DNA of 64,000 bases, taken from NCBI RefSeq assembly GCF_009936235.1, contig NZ_AP022314.1, forward strand, positions 3,906,001 to 3,970,000. The letters run 5' to 3'. The position numbers were made by a program, and so were the translations under genes. Source of the DNA: Mycobacterium xenopi. GTDB lineage: Bacteria; Actinomycetota; Actinomycetes; Mycobacteriales; Mycobacteriaceae. Position 1 is the first letter of the stretch; each line of letters begins with the position of its first letter. Positions 1 through 7,883 of the stretch are shown here, piece by piece. A model generated the notes under the pieces. It had not been told where the DNA came from. It did no database searches and worked only from the letters and a program-made list of their open reading frames with translations.

Positions 1-532
1 CCTGTTTGCGGTTGGAGTCGTTGACGGTTTGCACCGAGTCGCTAACGGCAGCCAACTTTCCCTGAGCCTGTTCCCATTGGCCTTGGGCAATCATCTGCTG
101 AACCTTGGCCAGTTCACTCTTCGCGGCCAACTCGACCTCGTCGTCGTGGACCGACGGCGGCTCACCGAACAGCATGGTGTGCACCCCGTAAAGTGCGTCG
201 CCCGGATGAGCGGTTCCCACCAGGGCACCAAACCCGCCGAGCGCCAACACCGCTGCGGCCATAGATCCGACCATCGCCAGCGCGCGGCGAGTGCGCTGGC
301 GGGCGGCCAGCCCGTGCTGCAGCGCAGCGACGGCTTCGTGCTCCGAGACCAGGGCGCTCGCCGGCGGCCATCGCAGATCGTCGCGCCACTCCTCGAGCAG
401 CGCAGCGAGCACCTCGTCGTCGTGGTCCGCGACGTCAACCCGCTCACGGGTGGCGAGCGCGTCGAGGAACCGGTCGCTGCGCGCGATCGCGTCCAGCGAC
501 GGCTGCTCTGCTGGTGACCGGAAATCAGACAT
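1..532 (-). CDS. rsdA: Anti-sigma-D factor RsdA (3' end beyond window)
   Basis: Membrane-anchored anti-sigma factor that holds SigD inactive. The reading frame starts at ATG 532 and runs open to the window edge (177 codons visible, no stop). An acidic N-terminal cytoplasmic region (about 1-80, with LLEEWRDDLR) is the expected sigma-binding part. One hydrophobic segment at about 84-107 is followed by an extracytoplasmic domain rich in Gln and Lys. Its start overlaps the sigD stop by 8 bases (ATGTCTGA), so the pair is probably translationally coupled. Identity rests on this linkage and on the match to Rv3413c. The C-terminal half cannot be judged. Confidence 0.9.
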   Translation of the reverse strand, partial: MSDFRSPAEQPSLDAIARSDRFLDALATRERVDVADHDDEVLAALLEEWRDDLRWPPASALVSEHEAVAALQHGLAARQRTRRALAMVGSMAAAVLALGGFGALVGTAHPGDALYGVHTMLFGEPPSVHDDEVELAAKSELAKVQQMIAQGQWEQAQGKLAAVSDSVQTVNDSNRKQ

Positions 533-1103
533 AGTCACGCCCCGCTGCGACGATTTCGGACTTCAGCCGGGTCAGCGCCCGGTGCTGAGCCACTCGGACC
601 GCCCCGGGGGTGCTGCCGACAGCGGTAGCCGTTTCCTCGGCACTTAAACCCACGACGACACGCATGATGATGATTTCGCGTTGCTGGTCGGGCAAGACCT
701 CGAGCAATTCGTTCATTCGGGTAACCGACTCCGCCTCGAGGGCCAGCTGTTCGGGATCCGCGTCATCAGAGTGACGTTCGGGCAGCTCGTCGGCGGGATA
801 GGCCAGATCGCGGCTGGCTGCGCGATGCGCGTCAGCAACCTTGTGTGCGGCGATGCCGTACACGAAGGCCAGAAACGGGCGTCCCTGGTCCCGGTAGCGC
901 GGCAGCGCCGTGATGGCGGCCAAGCACACCTCCTGTGCCACGTCGTCAGCCGAAAGACCGCCCCGCTCCGCGGTGCCGAGCCGCGCGCGGCAGTATCGCA
1001 CCACGATCGGCCGGATGGTCTCCAGCACTTCCCGAAGCGCATCCCGATCCCCTGCCACAGCATCGGCAACGACAGCGTCGAGACGTTCTCCCTGAATTGT
1101 CAT
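525..1103 (-). CDS. sigD: ECF-type RNA polymerase sigma factor SigD
   Basis: Alternative sigma factor of 192 aa that directs RNA polymerase to stationary-phase and stress genes in mycobacteria. Sigma region 2 lies at about 25-100 (DDVAQEV, RPFLAFVYGIA) and region 4, an HTH, at about 130-185 (LPDQQREIIIMRVVVGLSAEE, VRVAQHRALTRL). ATG 1103 is chosen because it gives the family N-terminus; an upstream in-frame extension to 1283 has no homology-like content. The gene is directly followed by its anti-sigma gene rsdA with an 8-base overlap, the usual arrangement for a sigma/anti-sigma operon. Confidence 0.95.
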   Translation of the reverse strand: MTIQGERLDAVVADAVAGDRDALREVLETIRPIVVRYCRARLGTAERGGLSADDVAQEVCLAAITALPRYRDQGRPFLAFVYGIAAHKVADAHRAASRDLAYPADELPERHSDDADPEQLALEAESVTRMNELLEVLPDQQREIIIMRVVVGLSAEETATAVGSTPGAVRVAQHRALTRLKSEIVAAGRDYV

Positions 1104-1191
1104 CGACCGCGGTCTCTCCAACGTTACGAACCGGCCACATCCCGGTCTTGTTGCACAGCTCGACAATAACGGCCGATGGGCGCTGCAACGG

Positions 1192-2013
1192 TTAACGCTC
1201 GCACCAGATCCCGCCGGCGCGGCGCACGTGTTCGGCACACGCTTGCCGCACGCTGCGCAGTTGTTGCGTTGTGCGCCTGGCACTTCCGATATCGATCAGC
1301 AGGCAGGCCAGCGCCCAGCGCAACGGCACTAAACCCAACTGCGCCGCGGCATCCAGCGTGTCGTCGCCGAGCGCACGCGCCCGGTCAATGTCGCCGGCGC
1401 TGCATAGCGCGGCGGCCACCACCATGTCGCTTTTGACGCGGTGCCGCGAGGATACGGCCTGTGCGAGCTCGACGGCCTCCTCGGCATGACGCACGGCGCG
1501 GCGGCCTTCACCGATCGCCATCGCCAGCTCGGCGGCCACCCACGCCCGGCGCACGGCCGGACGCTGCACCCCGGTCTCGGCGGCGCCGGCCAGCACCTTG
1601 TCGGCCCGGCGCAGCAACGTCTCGGCGACGGCGAACCGGCGAAGTCCGAGGGCATCGGCGGCCAGCCCAAGCAGCGCGTCGGCAACAGCCTCGGGGTCGT
1701 CGCCGGCCAGCGCCAACGCCCGGCCGTCCCACCGGCGCGCTTGCGCATGCCAGCCAAGCTGGCGCAGGAACGAGCCCCGGGTGCTGTGCGCAAGCGAGGC
1801 CAGCCGTCCCGCTGAGGTGTTGCGCAACAGCAGCGTCAAGTCGCTCTGGGCGCTGCCGTAGCGGCCCTGCCCGCCGGCTGCGACGGCGCGCAGCCAGCGT
1901 TGGTAGGGTGTTCTCGCCGACGGCAGCGGCCAACATCCCGGCCGGTCACCAAATGCGGCAGCGCTCAGAGTTGATTCCGTCAATAGACGGCCGTCAGTAT
2001 TCTCGGGGCACAT
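1192..2013 (-). CDS. Conserved protein of the Rv3415c family (helical repeat)
   Basis: 273-aa soluble protein of unknown function, upstream of sigD on the same strand and divergent from whiB3. Position and length match M. tuberculosis Rv3415c (about 275 aa). The sequence is Ala/Leu/Arg-rich with repeated helix pairs (for example HSTRGSFLRQLGWHAQARRW and EAVADALLGLAADALGLRRF), suggesting a TPR-like solenoid. No signal peptide or membrane segment is seen. The start is ATG 2013. A link to SigD regulation is possible from proximity but is not shown. Confidence 0.8.
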   Translation of the reverse strand: MCPENTDGRLLTESTLSAAAFGDRPGCWPLPSARTPYQRWLRAVAAGGQGRYGSAQSDLTLLLRNTSAGRLASLAHSTRGSFLRQLGWHAQARRWDGRALALAGDDPEAVADALLGLAADALGLRRFAVAETLLRRADKVLAGAAETGVQRPAVRRAWVAAELAMAIGEGRRAVRHAEEAVELAQAVSSRHRVKSDMVVAAALCSAGDIDRARALGDDTLDAAAQLGLVPLRWALACLLIDIGSARRTTQQLRSVRQACAEHVRRAGGIWCER

Positions 2014-2352
2014 TAGTTAAAAGTTTGTGGTTTCTCAGTTACCGCAATATTAACCACCGCATACCGGTCGCCGTATTAACGCGTACGCGCCTCCGTGTAG
2101 GAACTGAAATACCAGCATCGGCGGCTCGGCATTAGCATGCTCGGCGCGGAAACTGCATCACAGGGATGAACGTGAAGTAAATTCTCAACCTGCGGTTACG
2201 TATTCGGCCAGCTGCGGCTGTGTTGACTGAAATTCGGCCCCGCCCCTACTTTATTGCTGACGAGTAGTCATCGCCGACACCGCTCGAATCAGTTACATGG
2301 CCCAAGCGTTTGTTGTACGCGCATGCCCATGGACGTGTAGAGAGGGAATTAA
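2014..2352. promoter_or_regulatory. Divergent intergenic region upstream of whiB3
   Basis: 339 bases without a gene between the divergent Rv3415c-like gene and whiB3. It is distinctly more AT-rich than its surroundings (2020-2260). It should hold the whiB3 promoter and leader and the promoter of the leftward gene. A purine-rich ribosome binding site (AGAGAGGGAATTAA) ends just before ATG 2353. No individual promoter box can be assigned with confidence. Confidence 0.6.
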
Positions 2353-2652
2353 ATGCCACAGCCGGAGCAGCTACCTGGTCCAAACGCCGATATCTGGGAT
2401 TGGCAACTGCGCGGCCTGTGCCGGGGTGTCGACTCGTCGGTGTTCTTCCATCCCGACGGCGAGCGTGGCCGGGCCCGTCTGCAACGCGAGCGCCGCGCCA
2501 AGGAGATGTGCCGACGGTGCCCAGTGATCCAACAGTGCCGCGACCACGCCCTGGCGGTCGCTGAACCGTACGGCATCTGGGGCGGGCTGTCAGAGACTGA
2601 GCGCGACATGTTGCTCAAACGCGATCTGGGCCGCACCCGCCGCACCGCCTAG
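2353..2652 (+). CDS. whiB3: Redox-sensing transcription factor WhiB3
   Basis: 99-aa Wbl-family iron-sulfur protein. The four cluster ligands are present at C23, C53, C56 and C62 in the C-Xn-C-X2-C-X5-C pattern. The family turn motif GIWGG is followed by a basic C-terminus (LLKRDLGRTRRT) that contacts DNA. In M. tuberculosis WhiB3 senses redox state and NO and controls lipid synthesis. The start at ATG 2353 has a good upstream GAGGG. Its stop codon (2650-2652) overlaps the convergent stop codon of a decayed cyclase gene. Confidence 0.96.
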   Translation: MPQPEQLPGPNADIWDWQLRGLCRGVDSSVFFHPDGERGRARLQRERRAKEMCRRCPVIQQCRDHALAVAEPYGIWGGLSETERDMLLKRDLGRTRRTA

Positions 2653-2970
2653 TCTGCGCGAGCGGACGAAAGCGGCTCGCCCGCCGGATGGACGCCGAAA
2701 ACCTGCACGGCAGCGGACTTGCCCTCGAGTGCGTGAAATCCTCTGTCCGCCAGTCCGAGTGGTCGAGAAGGCAGGGCGCCGACTGACTGCTGCGTGAGAA
2801 GGATCGCGTCACCCGTGGTCTTGGTGAGCTGCTCGACGCGGGCGGCGACATTAACAGTGTCGTCGATCAGGGTGAACTCGAGCTTGCCACCCCGCCGATG
2901 GTTCCGGCGATCACCACACCGGTATCGATCCCGATGCCGATCCGCACTGTAGGGAATCGTTCGGGTGCCG
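2649..2970 (-). pseudogene. Remnant of a class III adenylate/guanylate cyclase
   Basis: Leftward translation gives the cyclase core RIGIGIDTGVVIAGTIGG. After a one-base shift near 2895 it continues as GKLEFTLIDDTVNVAARVEQ and a C-terminal tail to a stop at 2649-2651. This is the second half of a class III nucleotidyl cyclase domain (the DTVNVAAR region). The upstream half, with the first metal-binding Asp, and any receptor domain are absent. The frameshift plus missing N-terminus make it non-functional. Its stop codon interlocks with that of whiB3. The 5' boundary near 2970 is approximate. Confidence 0.75.
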
Positions 2971-3081
2971 ATGCTCTGCTCTCCCTAGGCCAGTCGGCCG
3001 GAAGGCCAGGGCCGAAACTTGACACAGAACGGAACCAAACTACGGACTCGCCCGTGCGCTGCCGCTGCCTATACTCACGGC

Positions 3082-3372
3082 GTGAAACCACTTCGAGTGG
3101 ATGAAAGCGATCTTCGCGCTACAGCGGCCCGCTGGCACGCCATAGCGGCCGACCTGGTAGGTGCTGTGCCCGATGGTCCGGCTGCCTCTAGTCAGGCCAG
3201 CGCCGCGGTCGTCAACGAGATTCACGCTGGCGCGGCTGCGACCGAGCAGGCATTCGCGGCACGCATACGGATTACAGCAATCAAGACCGACGTTGCCGCT
3301 ACCCTCTACGCCGCCCAAGACGCGGCAGCGGCGACCAAACTGGACGACATAGCCAAGGCGTTGGAGGCGTAA
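3082..3372 (+). CDS. Small helical ESX-like secretion partner
   Basis: 96-aa Ala-rich all-helical protein without signal peptide or membrane segment, in the size class of WXG100/EspC-like proteins of type VII secretion. GTG 3082 is chosen as start because it begins the helical frame (MKPLRVDESDLRATAARWHA); an upstream extension has no supporting signal. The stop TAA overlaps the ATG of the next gene (TAATG), with GGAGG just before, indicating translational coupling. I infer a heterodimer partner or chaperone for the WXG protein that follows. Classification is by shape and context, not by a specific family match. Confidence 0.65.
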   Translation: MKPLRVDESDLRATAARWHAIAADLVGAVPDGPAASSQASAAVVNEIHAGAAATEQAFAARIRITAIKTDVAATLYAAQDAAAATKLDDIAKALEA

Positions 3373-4293
3373 TGCTCGCCACTGTCGGAGTGCCGGCCCT
3401 CTCAGAGATTCGAGCGTGGGACACCCACCACCTCATCGAAGCGGCTGACCACTGGACCGCCACCGCCGATCGGTGGGAGGACGGATTCTGGCAGGTGTGG
3501 AATCAGTCGGCCTCGATGAATTGGAACGGGCAAGCGCAAGATGCGCTGCTAAACCGGACCACCGCAGACAAGTCGACGGCGAGCGGCAAGTCAGACCAGC
3601 TCCGCGAGGCATCCGGGATCGCGCGACGCGGTGCGGGCGACATCGACGCTGCCAAGCGTCGGGTGTTGTACGTCATCGAGGACGCGCATAACGCCGGTTT
3701 TACTGTCGGTGAAGACTTGTCGGTAACCGACACCCGCAGCAGTAGGACGGCGGCAGAGCAAGCAGCTCGTCAAGCTCAGGCTCAACAATTCGCCGCCGAC
3801 ATCCGTTCTCGCGCTGCCGAACTAGTCGGACTGGACCACGAAGTTGCGGGCAACCTCGCCAACGCTGCCGCAGGTATCGGCAATACTACGTTCAACGAGC
3901 AGCCGATCCACAGCAGCCCCGACGACAAGATCGTCAACGACGGCGATACAGACCGTCGATACGGTATCCGCCTCGTCGACAACACGTTTAAGCAAGACGG
4001 GCCGACCCCGAGTCCGACTCCTACTCCGACGCCGGCCCCGCCGCCTGCTCCCGATCTAGGACAACTTCAGAAGCAGCTCCATCCAGGACCAGCAGAAGCA
4101 AATAAACGACATTCAGCAGCAGTTACACCAGCCGAGCGAACCGACACTTGGAGGACTTGGAATTGCCTTCGGCACGGGGTGCGCTGGTGGCGCGCTCGTA
4201 ACGTCAGAAACGGGGCCCGGGGCACTAGCAGGATGCGCGGTCGGTGGCGGTCTCTCTGGCATCGGTTACATACTCAGCAAGATCTGGGAATAG
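3372..4293 (+). pseudogene. WXG-type putative T7SS effector with glycine-zipper tail (one frameshift)
   Basis: The N-terminal 150 or so residues are helical with a W-N-G turn (SMNWNGQAQDALL), typical of large type VII substrates. A Pro/Thr/Ser linker (PTPSPTPTPTPAPPPAP) follows near codon 215-230, then a Gln-rich coiled coil. The frame breaks at about 4068-4080. Continuing one base over, coding resumes as SIQDQQKQINDIQQQLHQP and a glycine-zipper tail (GGLGIAFGTGCAGG, LAGCAVGGGLSGIGYIL) ending at TAG 4291-4293, about 306 aa in total. Small-residue spacing in the tail resembles pore-forming bacteriocins and LXG/Tel toxins. The coiled coil spans the break smoothly, so the shift is recent or a sequencing error. 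Confidence 0.6.
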
Positions 4294-4297
4294 ACAA

Positions 4298-4564
4298 ATG
4301 TCACCTTCACGGACTTCCGCGCCGCTACGGGCGTTTAACTGGCTGAGCACCAACAGGTACGGGCTGGTGCTGTCGAGCGTCATTGTCTTGGCGTTCACGG
4401 GCTCGGAGGGCTACAACTTCTTCAGAACGCACAACGCTATTCACCTTATTTTCGCCATCTTCATGCTCGTGCTCGTTATCAACGGCTGGGTCCAGGTGTA
4501 TCGCCACCGCAACGACCCCTCATACCCGCCCAAACTCCAATGGGTGCCGCGCGACCGTCAATAG
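4298..4564 (+). CDS. Small two-helix membrane protein, candidate immunity protein
   Basis: 88-aa protein with two hydrophobic segments (about 21-40, LSSVIVLAFTGS; about 46-68, IHLIFAIFMLVLVINGW) and a short basic Pro-rich tail (YPPKLQWVPRDRQ). ATG 4298 lies 4 bases after the stop of the upstream effector-like gene, so it is the third gene of a tight operon. A small membrane protein directly behind a glycine-zipper effector fits an immunity role. That role is inference from context. Its reading frame is intact. Confidence 0.65.
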   Translation: MSPSRTSAPLRAFNWLSTNRYGLVLSSVIVLAFTGSEGYNFFRTHNAIHLIFAIFMLVLVINGWVQVYRHRNDPSYPPKLQWVPRDRQ

Positions 4565-4745
4565 CCGCGTGGGTAACAGCTGTAGCGCACACGCTGTCCT
4601 TTAAGTCAAATTCGGCGCTGGCGGCGAATTGGCGCCCGAGGGGAAAGCAGGTCTTCGAGCGTTTAGGTCATGGCGGCACTAGAGGAGGCCGAAAAGCGTC
4701 AGGTCAAACTTGACACCGAACTACAGTCACCTCGGCTCAGGGGTT

Positions 4746-5372
4746 TCACCGGAACCTCTTCGGCAGACGCGGACGTTGGTGGGGCGGCACGTAAATCTTC
4801 CTCAGGTCGCAGTCGATACCATCAGCGTATCCGCCAAGTGCGACAAGGTAACTCGCAACAAAGTCCATTGTGTACCCAGCCGCCATCAGCGTGGCGTACG
4901 TCTCAAAACACAAAGCAGCGGAATAGGGCTCGCGGGCACGCGCATATCCGTTGTCGCCAGAACGCTCCAAATCCTCCAACGCTTTGCGTATCTCATCCGG
5001 CACGCCGGGGTGGCGCTCGTTAGTATCCAGGTTCAGCGCGTTAGTCGCGGCCGCCCGGCCTCCTACTTCGTAGGGTGATTGGTCGCGATCCCAAGCACCT
5101 GTCCATCGGCGAGATGGACGCATCTCCAGCACCTTCAGAGTCGGGTCGAGCGCAAGAACCGGCCCGCCCCGCTCGCCGGTCCTACCTCTCGGACTGCCGA
5201 CGTTCCCATTCGCCGCGTACGCCTTGAGCGATCGGACGTCCTTCCGTGGCAGCACAAGGGCGCGGCGAGCGTAGTTCTTGGCGTTTTTGCGGAAGTACTT
5301 CGACACCGCCGCGACGGCGTAATCAAGGCCTCGGCGTTCGCCGGCCATCCACACGTTGTCAATCGGTGCCAT
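4746..5372 (-). CDS. Hypothetical protein, unknown family
   Basis: 208-aa basic soluble protein, not recognised. The start ATG 5372 has GGAGG 8 bases upstream. Codon third positions are GC-rich, and the sequence has normal composition (RRALVLPRKDVRSLKAYAA; CFETYATLMAAGYTMDFVAS), so it looks like a real gene. It ends in a basic tail. The left end of an IS1380-family element lies only 41 bases upstream of its start, so its original promoter has been displaced. It is convergent with the T7SS-like operon. No function is proposed. Confidence 0.55.
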   Translation of the reverse strand: MAPIDNVWMAGERRGLDYAVAAVSKYFRKNAKNYARRALVLPRKDVRSLKAYAANGNVGSPRGRTGERGGPVLALDPTLKVLEMRPSRRWTGAWDRDQSPYEVGGRAAATNALNLDTNERHPGVPDEIRKALEDLERSGDNGYARAREPYSAALCFETYATLMAAGYTMDFVASYLVALGGYADGIDCDLRKIYVPPHQRPRLPKRFR

Positions 5373-5413
5373 CCCCAGTGAACCTCCGAAACCTGCGCCG
5401 CCATCGGTCTTAG

Positions 5414-5430
5414 CCTAAATCCGTGGATGG
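5414..5430 (+). repeat. Left terminal inverted repeat of the IS1380 element
   Basis: 17-bp terminal repeat, preceded immediately by the duplicated target CTTAG (5409-5413). It matches the right end at 16 of 17 positions. Confidence 0.9.
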
Positions 5431-5533
5431 TTCCGGTGATTTGATCGGCGTGTGAACAGCGAAAATGCCTTCTGAACTGGGACAATACGAGTGCTGAGGC
5501 CGCATTTGTCCATAGTCCGGGAAGGCACTTTCG

Positions 5534-6937
5534 ATGCACTCATCGTATACGTTCACCACCGGATCGGCGGTGTTTGACGAGCAGAATCTGCTGTCGGCGG
5601 CCGGGTTGGTGCCAGTGCTGGAACTGGCTGAGCAGACCGGTCTTTCGGAATTGATCAACGAGCGCGTGGATCTGCCGTCGACTCGGGTGAAGTCCGGCGC
5701 GGTCAACCCGGCTGGCAAGCTGACCTCGATCGTCGCCGGGATGATGTGCGGCGCGGACAGCATCGATGATGCCAATGTGCTGCGCGCCGGCGGCACACCC
5801 CGGGTGTTCAACGAGGTATATGCCCCATCGACGTTGGGGATCTTTTTGCGCGAGTTCACCTTCGGGCATACCAAACAACTCGCCGCAGTGGCCCGCGAGC
5901 ATCTGATCGCACTGGCGGCGCGCACCCCGCTGCTGGCTGGCGCCGACGAGCGGATGTTTTTGGACATCGACTCGCTGCTGCGCCCGGTCTACGGCCACGC
6001 CAAGCAGGGCGCCTCCTTCGGTCATGCCAAGATCGCCAGCCGCGCGCTGCTGCGGCTGGGCCTGTCCCCACAGATCACCACCATCTCCACGGCGACCGCC
6101 GCGCCGGTGATCGCCGAGGCGCAGCTACGGAGCGGCAAAGCCGCCTCCGGGCGCGGTGCCGCATACCAGCTCAAGCAGGCGATCACCACCGCGAAAGCGA
6201 TCAACCCCGACGCGCCGATCCTGGTGCGCGGCGACTCAATGTTTGGCACCAAGAAAGTGATCACCACCTGCATTCAGCGAGGCGCCGAATTCTCCCTGTC
6301 GATCAGCCGCAACAAGCGCATCAACGCCGCGATCGCCGCCATCGACGAGGCCGCCTGGACCCCGGTGCACTACCCGGGCGCGGTCGAAGACCCCGACACC
6401 GGGGCGTTGATCTCCGATGCCCAGGTCGCCGAAACCCCCTACACCCTGCGCCTGGCCCGCGGCCGAACACTGACCGTGCGGCTGGTAGTGCGCCGGGTCA
6501 AAGACGCCCGCCACCTGGATGCGTTGTTTCCGGTGTGGCGCTATCACCCGTTTGTCACCAACTCCGCGCTGCCGGTCGACCAGGCCGATATCACCCACCG
6601 ACGCCACGCCATCATCGAAACCACCTTCGCCGATTTAATCGACGGCCCACTGGCACACATCCCGTCGGGGCTGTTCGCGGCCAACTGCGCCTGGCTGGCC
6701 TGCGCGGTGATCGCCCATAACCTGCTGCGCGCCGTCGGCACCCTCGCCGGTGGCCACCATGCCGTGGCCCGCGGGGCTACCCTGCGCCGCGACCTGATCA
6801 ACATCCCGGCCCGCTTCGCCGCCCCGGCCCGCAAACCAATGCTGCACCTACCCGCCCACTGGCATTGGCGAGCCAGATGGAAGGCCCTGTGGCACAACGT
6901 CATCGGTTACCCGATCGCGCAACCCCGCGCCGCCTGA
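5534..6937 (+). CDS. IS1380-family DDE transposase
   Basis: 467-aa transposase. Catalytic residues of the DDE fold are visible as Asp in MFLDIDSLLRPVYG, Asp in LVRGDSMFGTKKV and Glu in HAIIETTFADL. The YGHAKQGASFGHAK segment and the helical C-terminus (AHNLLRAVGTL) are typical of the IS1380 group common in actinobacteria. The frame is intact from ATG 5534. Length is normal for the family. Confidence 0.93.
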   Translation: MHSSYTFTTGSAVFDEQNLLSAAGLVPVLELAEQTGLSELINERVDLPSTRVKSGAVNPAGKLTSIVAGMMCGADSIDDANVLRAGGTPRVFNEVYAPSTLGIFLREFTFGHTKQLAAVAREHLIALAARTPLLAGADERMFLDIDSLLRPVYGHAKQGASFGHAKIASRALLRLGLSPQITTISTATAAPVIAEAQLRSGKAASGRGAAYQLKQAITTAKAINPDAPILVRGDSMFGTKKVITTCIQRGAEFSLSISRNKRINAAIAAIDEAAWTPVHYPGAVEDPDTGALISDAQVAETPYTLRLARGRTLTVRLVVRRVKDARHLDALFPVWRYHPFVTNSALPVDQADITHRRHAIIETTFADLIDGPLAHIPSGLFAANCAWLACAVIAHNLLRAVGTLAGGHHAVARGATLRRDLINIPARFAAPARKPMLHLPAHWHWRARWKALWHNVIGYPIAQPRAA

Positions 6938-7090
6938 CCCCACCTTCCAAGCCCTGTCCGCCCCGCCATCCCAGGCCCGACCCAAGGAACCCAAAGGAAA
7001 GCTGGTACAGGCCAGCGGATCACCCACGCCCCACCGCGCCACACTCGGCCGCATCCCAAAACAACCGCGTCGACGGCAACACGAAATCAC

Positions 7091-7107
7091 CCATCCACGG
7101 ATTCAGG
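7091..7107 (-). repeat. Right terminal inverted repeat of the IS1380 element
   Basis: 17-bp terminal repeat followed by the second copy of the target duplication CTTAG (7108-7112). Confidence 0.9.
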
Positions 7108-7319
7108 CTTAGCGTGATCGCTCATCGAATAGGTGCGTCTAGAGCGCCAGTCTGAAACCGAACGTAAAACTGCGAAGGTGCTAGCACTCGCCTGACTTGA
7201 CACCGACCGTCAGTGTGAACGAAGCCAACCAGCCGCCGTCCACATCGCCCCCATCGTGAGCGAAAAGCGACTAGAGGTCCCGTTACTACCATCGATGGAT
7301 CAGAGACCAAGGTCCCACC

Positions 7320-7763
7320 TCAGGAACCTAGATGGTCGAAAGTATGCGTGATTTCGTCCCGCTTTTTGGATAGCTCGTTCTCGATGTAGAAGGCGTTCGA
7401 CAGGGAGCTGGCCAGGAGAATGCAGGCGACAACGCGGACCGCTTTCGCGGCGCGTAAGAAGAACGCGAGAGCTACGGCACCGCCCACGACGGCAACCCCG
7501 GTCCAGACCGGTCCTGAACCGGTCATGAGGCTGACCGATTGCATGGACATGAAGAGCCCAACCACGGCCAGTACGCCGACACCGATTGATACAGCAGTCT
7601 TCCTGCTGCCGCTGGAGTCATCCACTAAACGCGCTCCCGGCGCGACGGTTGAAGCGCCCGCTGGCTGCTGGGGTTCGCCCCAGGCGGTGCCGTTCCAGTA
7701 AATTTGCCGCCCAGGGCCTGAGGGATCGGGGTACTAACCGGGCGCAGGCGATGGCGTCGTCAT
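7320..7763 (-). pseudogene. DUF2510 small membrane protein with nonsense codon
   Basis: Reading leftward from ATG 7763 gives MTTPSPAPG, then TAG at 7736-7734, then YPDPSGPGRQIYWNGTAWG. This is the DUF2510 signature PGWYPDP...YWNGTAW with its conserved Trp codon TGG changed to TAG. The rest of the frame is open to a stop at 7320 and encodes two to three membrane segments (TAVSIGVGVLAVVGLFMSM; VWTGVAVVGGAVALAFFL; AVRVVACILLASSLSNAFY) and a charged tail. A truncated product could initiate at GTG 7625. It is either a recent null allele or a base-calling error. Confidence 0.75.
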
Positions 7764-7837
7764 GCAGAGGAACGGTATCAATGCACCGTAACTCGGCGGT
7801 GCCGTTTCCACGCTCGATCAGCGGGCAAAACGAGAAC

Positions 7838-7870
7838 GGGGCCAGAAACCCTCGAAAGGGCTTTAGCCCC
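7838..7870 (-). terminator. Probable terminator of the groES-groEL1 operon
   Basis: Just downstream of the groEL1 stop, the leftward RNA can form CCCT-UUCG-AGGG (7849-7860) followed by UUUCU. It is flanked by an outer GGGGC/GGCCCC pairing. The tetraloop hairpin plus U-rich tract is a reasonable intrinsic terminator, although the U tract is short. Confidence 0.45.
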
Positions 7871-7883
7871 GCCTTGTCAGCGA

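Larger units (their letters stand above)
5414..7107 (+). mobile_element. IS1380-family insertion sequence, complete
   Basis: 1694-bp element with one transposase gene. Terminal inverted repeats are CCTAAATCCGTGGATGG (5414-5430) and the complement of 7091-7107, differing at one of 17 positions. The flanks carry a direct repeat CTTAG at 5409-5413 and 7108-7112, consistent with the short target duplications of this family. Both ends and the transposase look intact, so it is potentially active. It sits in the accessory block between whiB3 and groEL1. Confidence 0.92.

Noticed and set aside
4244..4297. Longer N-terminus for the small membrane protein
   Set aside because: It would overlap the conserved glycine-zipper tail of the preceding gene. 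ATG 4298 follows the stop codon directly.
4565..4745. Short open frames after the T7SS-like operon
   Set aside because: No ribosome binding site, coding signature or recognisable motif was seen in this 181-base gap.
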